A stretch of 6,412 nucleotides of DNA from Candidatus Limnocylindrales bacterium (GTDB lineage: Bacteria > Chloroflexota > Limnocylindria > Limnocylindrales > CSP1-4): contig JARLHH010000266.1 of the NCBI GenBank assembly GCA_031292335.1, positions 1 through 6,412 of the forward strand, written 5' to 3'. Below are positions 6,108 to 6,412 of this stretch, piece after piece. The notes below the pieces were generated by a model that had not been told where the DNA came from, did not search any database, and saw only the letters and a list, made by a program, of their open reading frames with translations. Each line of letters starts with the position of its first letter. The first letter of the stretch is position 1. The position numbers and the translations under genes are program-made.

Positions 6108-6124
6108 GGTGACCACTGCGACCG
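6108..6124 (+). repeat. Inverted repeat, left copy (GGTGACCACTG element)
   Basis: GGTGACCACTGCGACCG matches the reverse complement of 6244-6260 (GGTGACCACTGTGACCG) at 16 of 17 positions. The copies face each other across about 119 bases. This copy ends about 58 bases upstream of the predicted rpsU -35 box. Each copy contains two GGTCAC-like half-sites 9 bases apart when read on the minus strand here. Confidence 0.7.
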
Positions 6125-6218
6125 GTGGGGACGTCGGGAACCGCCGAGATGCGCCGCAGCGTGCACCCCGTGAGCGTAGCGACCGACCCGCGGTCAAGCG
6201 GCGTATCCCGTGGCGCAG

Positions 6219-6250
6219 GGTGACCGGGGATTGGGAATCGCAGCGGTCAC
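6219..6250. repeat. Small inverted repeat GTGACCG/CGGTCAC
   Basis: GTGACCG at 6220-6226 can pair with CGGTCAC at 6244-6250 across a 17-base loop. It reuses part of the right copy of the larger inverted repeat, so two alternative pairings exist in this region. It may be an operator-like cluster of GGTGAC half-sites or a chance product of repeated half-sites. Confidence 0.4.
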
Positions 6251-6260
6251 AGTGGTCACC
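6244..6260 (-). repeat. Inverted repeat, right copy (GGTCAC direct half-sites)
   Basis: CGGTCACAGTGGTCACC is the inverted partner of 6108-6124 with one mismatch. It contains GGTCAC twice in direct orientation, 9 bases apart, a spacing that some dimeric DNA-binding proteins use. The 28-bp tandem duplication begins two bases further on. Confidence 0.7.
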
Positions 6261-6262
6261 CC

Positions 6263-6318
6263 GCGCACGGCCGGAACCCCGGTAGCCCCCGCGCATGGCC
6301 GGAGCCCCGGTGGCCCTC
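6263..6318. repeat. 28-bp tandem duplication
   Basis: Two adjacent 28-base units (6263-6290 and 6291-6318), each beginning GCGCAYGGCCGGA, match at 24 of 28 positions, and all four differences are transitions. A third, much weaker copy may follow at 6319-6346 (about 18 of 28). The period is not a multiple of three, and no gene is evident, so this is probably a non-coding tandem duplication. Confidence 0.7.
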
Positions 6319-6412
6319 CCGCACGGCCTGGACGGCGGCGAGGCTCAGCGGCACAGCCCGGGCGCCGGGGCGTCTCGCGGCGGGCGGCGCCGTGCGCCCT
6401 GGGGCGGGCCTG

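Larger units (their letters stand above)
6051..6412. other. Region without a recognisable gene
   Basis: No reading frame here looks like a protein I know. The open frames are short, Arg/Pro/Gly-rich and typical of chance frames in GC-rich DNA. No tRNA-like or rRNA-like segment is visible. What can be seen is a perfect 10-bp palindrome TGCACGTGCA at 6095-6104, a pair of inverted 17-bp repeats, several GGTGACC/GGTCACC half-sites and a 28-bp tandem duplication. It may be the intergenic region between rpsU and a gene beyond the right edge. Confidence 0.5.

Noticed and set aside
6295..6412. Plus-strand frame from ATG 6295 open to the right edge (39 codons)
   Set aside because: No ribosome site or recognisable motif, and the ATG sits in the second unit of the tandem repeat. 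A gene entering from the right cannot be excluded, but the sequence does not support one.
5930..6412. tRNA, rRNA, CRISPR array or insertion sequence in the gene-poor right end
   Set aside because: No tRNA arm pattern, no regularly spaced repeat-spacer units and no transposase-like frame are visible; the repeats are a single inverted pair and one tandem duplication.

Overview
The window is very GC-rich bacterial chromosomal DNA. It carries one run of housekeeping genes, all on the minus strand and so transcribed from right to left: rpsU (ribosomal protein bS21), a yqeY-family gene, pgpH/yqfF (7TM-HD c-di-AMP phosphodiesterase), ybeY (rRNA endoribonuclease), pth (peptidyl-tRNA hydrolase) and the 5' part of mfd (transcription-repair coupling factor), which runs off the left edge. 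The organism is not an actinobacterium, because bS21 and a 7TM-HD PgpH are not expected there. High GC, GTG/TTG starts and this mix of genes fit a GC-rich Chloroflexota lineage (for example Limnocylindria/Ellin6529-like). That placement is inference and is not proven by the sequence.

Layout. From 5930 to the right edge (about 480 bases) no convincing gene is visible. This stretch holds a plausible sigma70-type promoter for rpsU (6021-6050), a possible leader hairpin, a 17-bp inverted repeat pair (6108-6124 and 6244-6260) and a 28-bp tandem duplication (6263-6318). rpsU (5727-5909) starts at TTG behind an exceptionally long Shine-Dalgarno sequence. A 196-base spacer with three GC hairpins separates rpsU from yqeY (5009-5530). 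From there the genes are packed: yqeY and pgpH (2848-5004) are 4 bases apart, pgpH and ybeY (2270-2851) share a GTGA overlap, ybeY and pth (1489-2184) are separated by 85 bases, and pth and mfd (1-1492, partial) share another GTGA overlap.

How the genes fit together. Most products act on the translation machinery or RNA: bS21 in the small subunit, YbeY in rRNA maturation and quality control, Pth in recycling peptidyl-tRNA, and YqeY carrying a GatB-related tRNA-binding-like domain. PgpH adds second-messenger (c-di-AMP) turnover, and Mfd links stalled RNA polymerase to DNA repair. The order combines two clusters known separately in Bacillus subtilis (rpsU-yqeY...yqfF-yqfG and spoVC...mfd). The mfd, ybeY, pth and yqeY starts chosen here are GTG codons, so ATG-only gene finding would miss or over-extend several of these genes. 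I see no mobile element, CRISPR array, tRNA or rRNA, and no clear sign of a new multi-gene system. The most unusual material is the rpsU translation signal and the repeats upstream of it.
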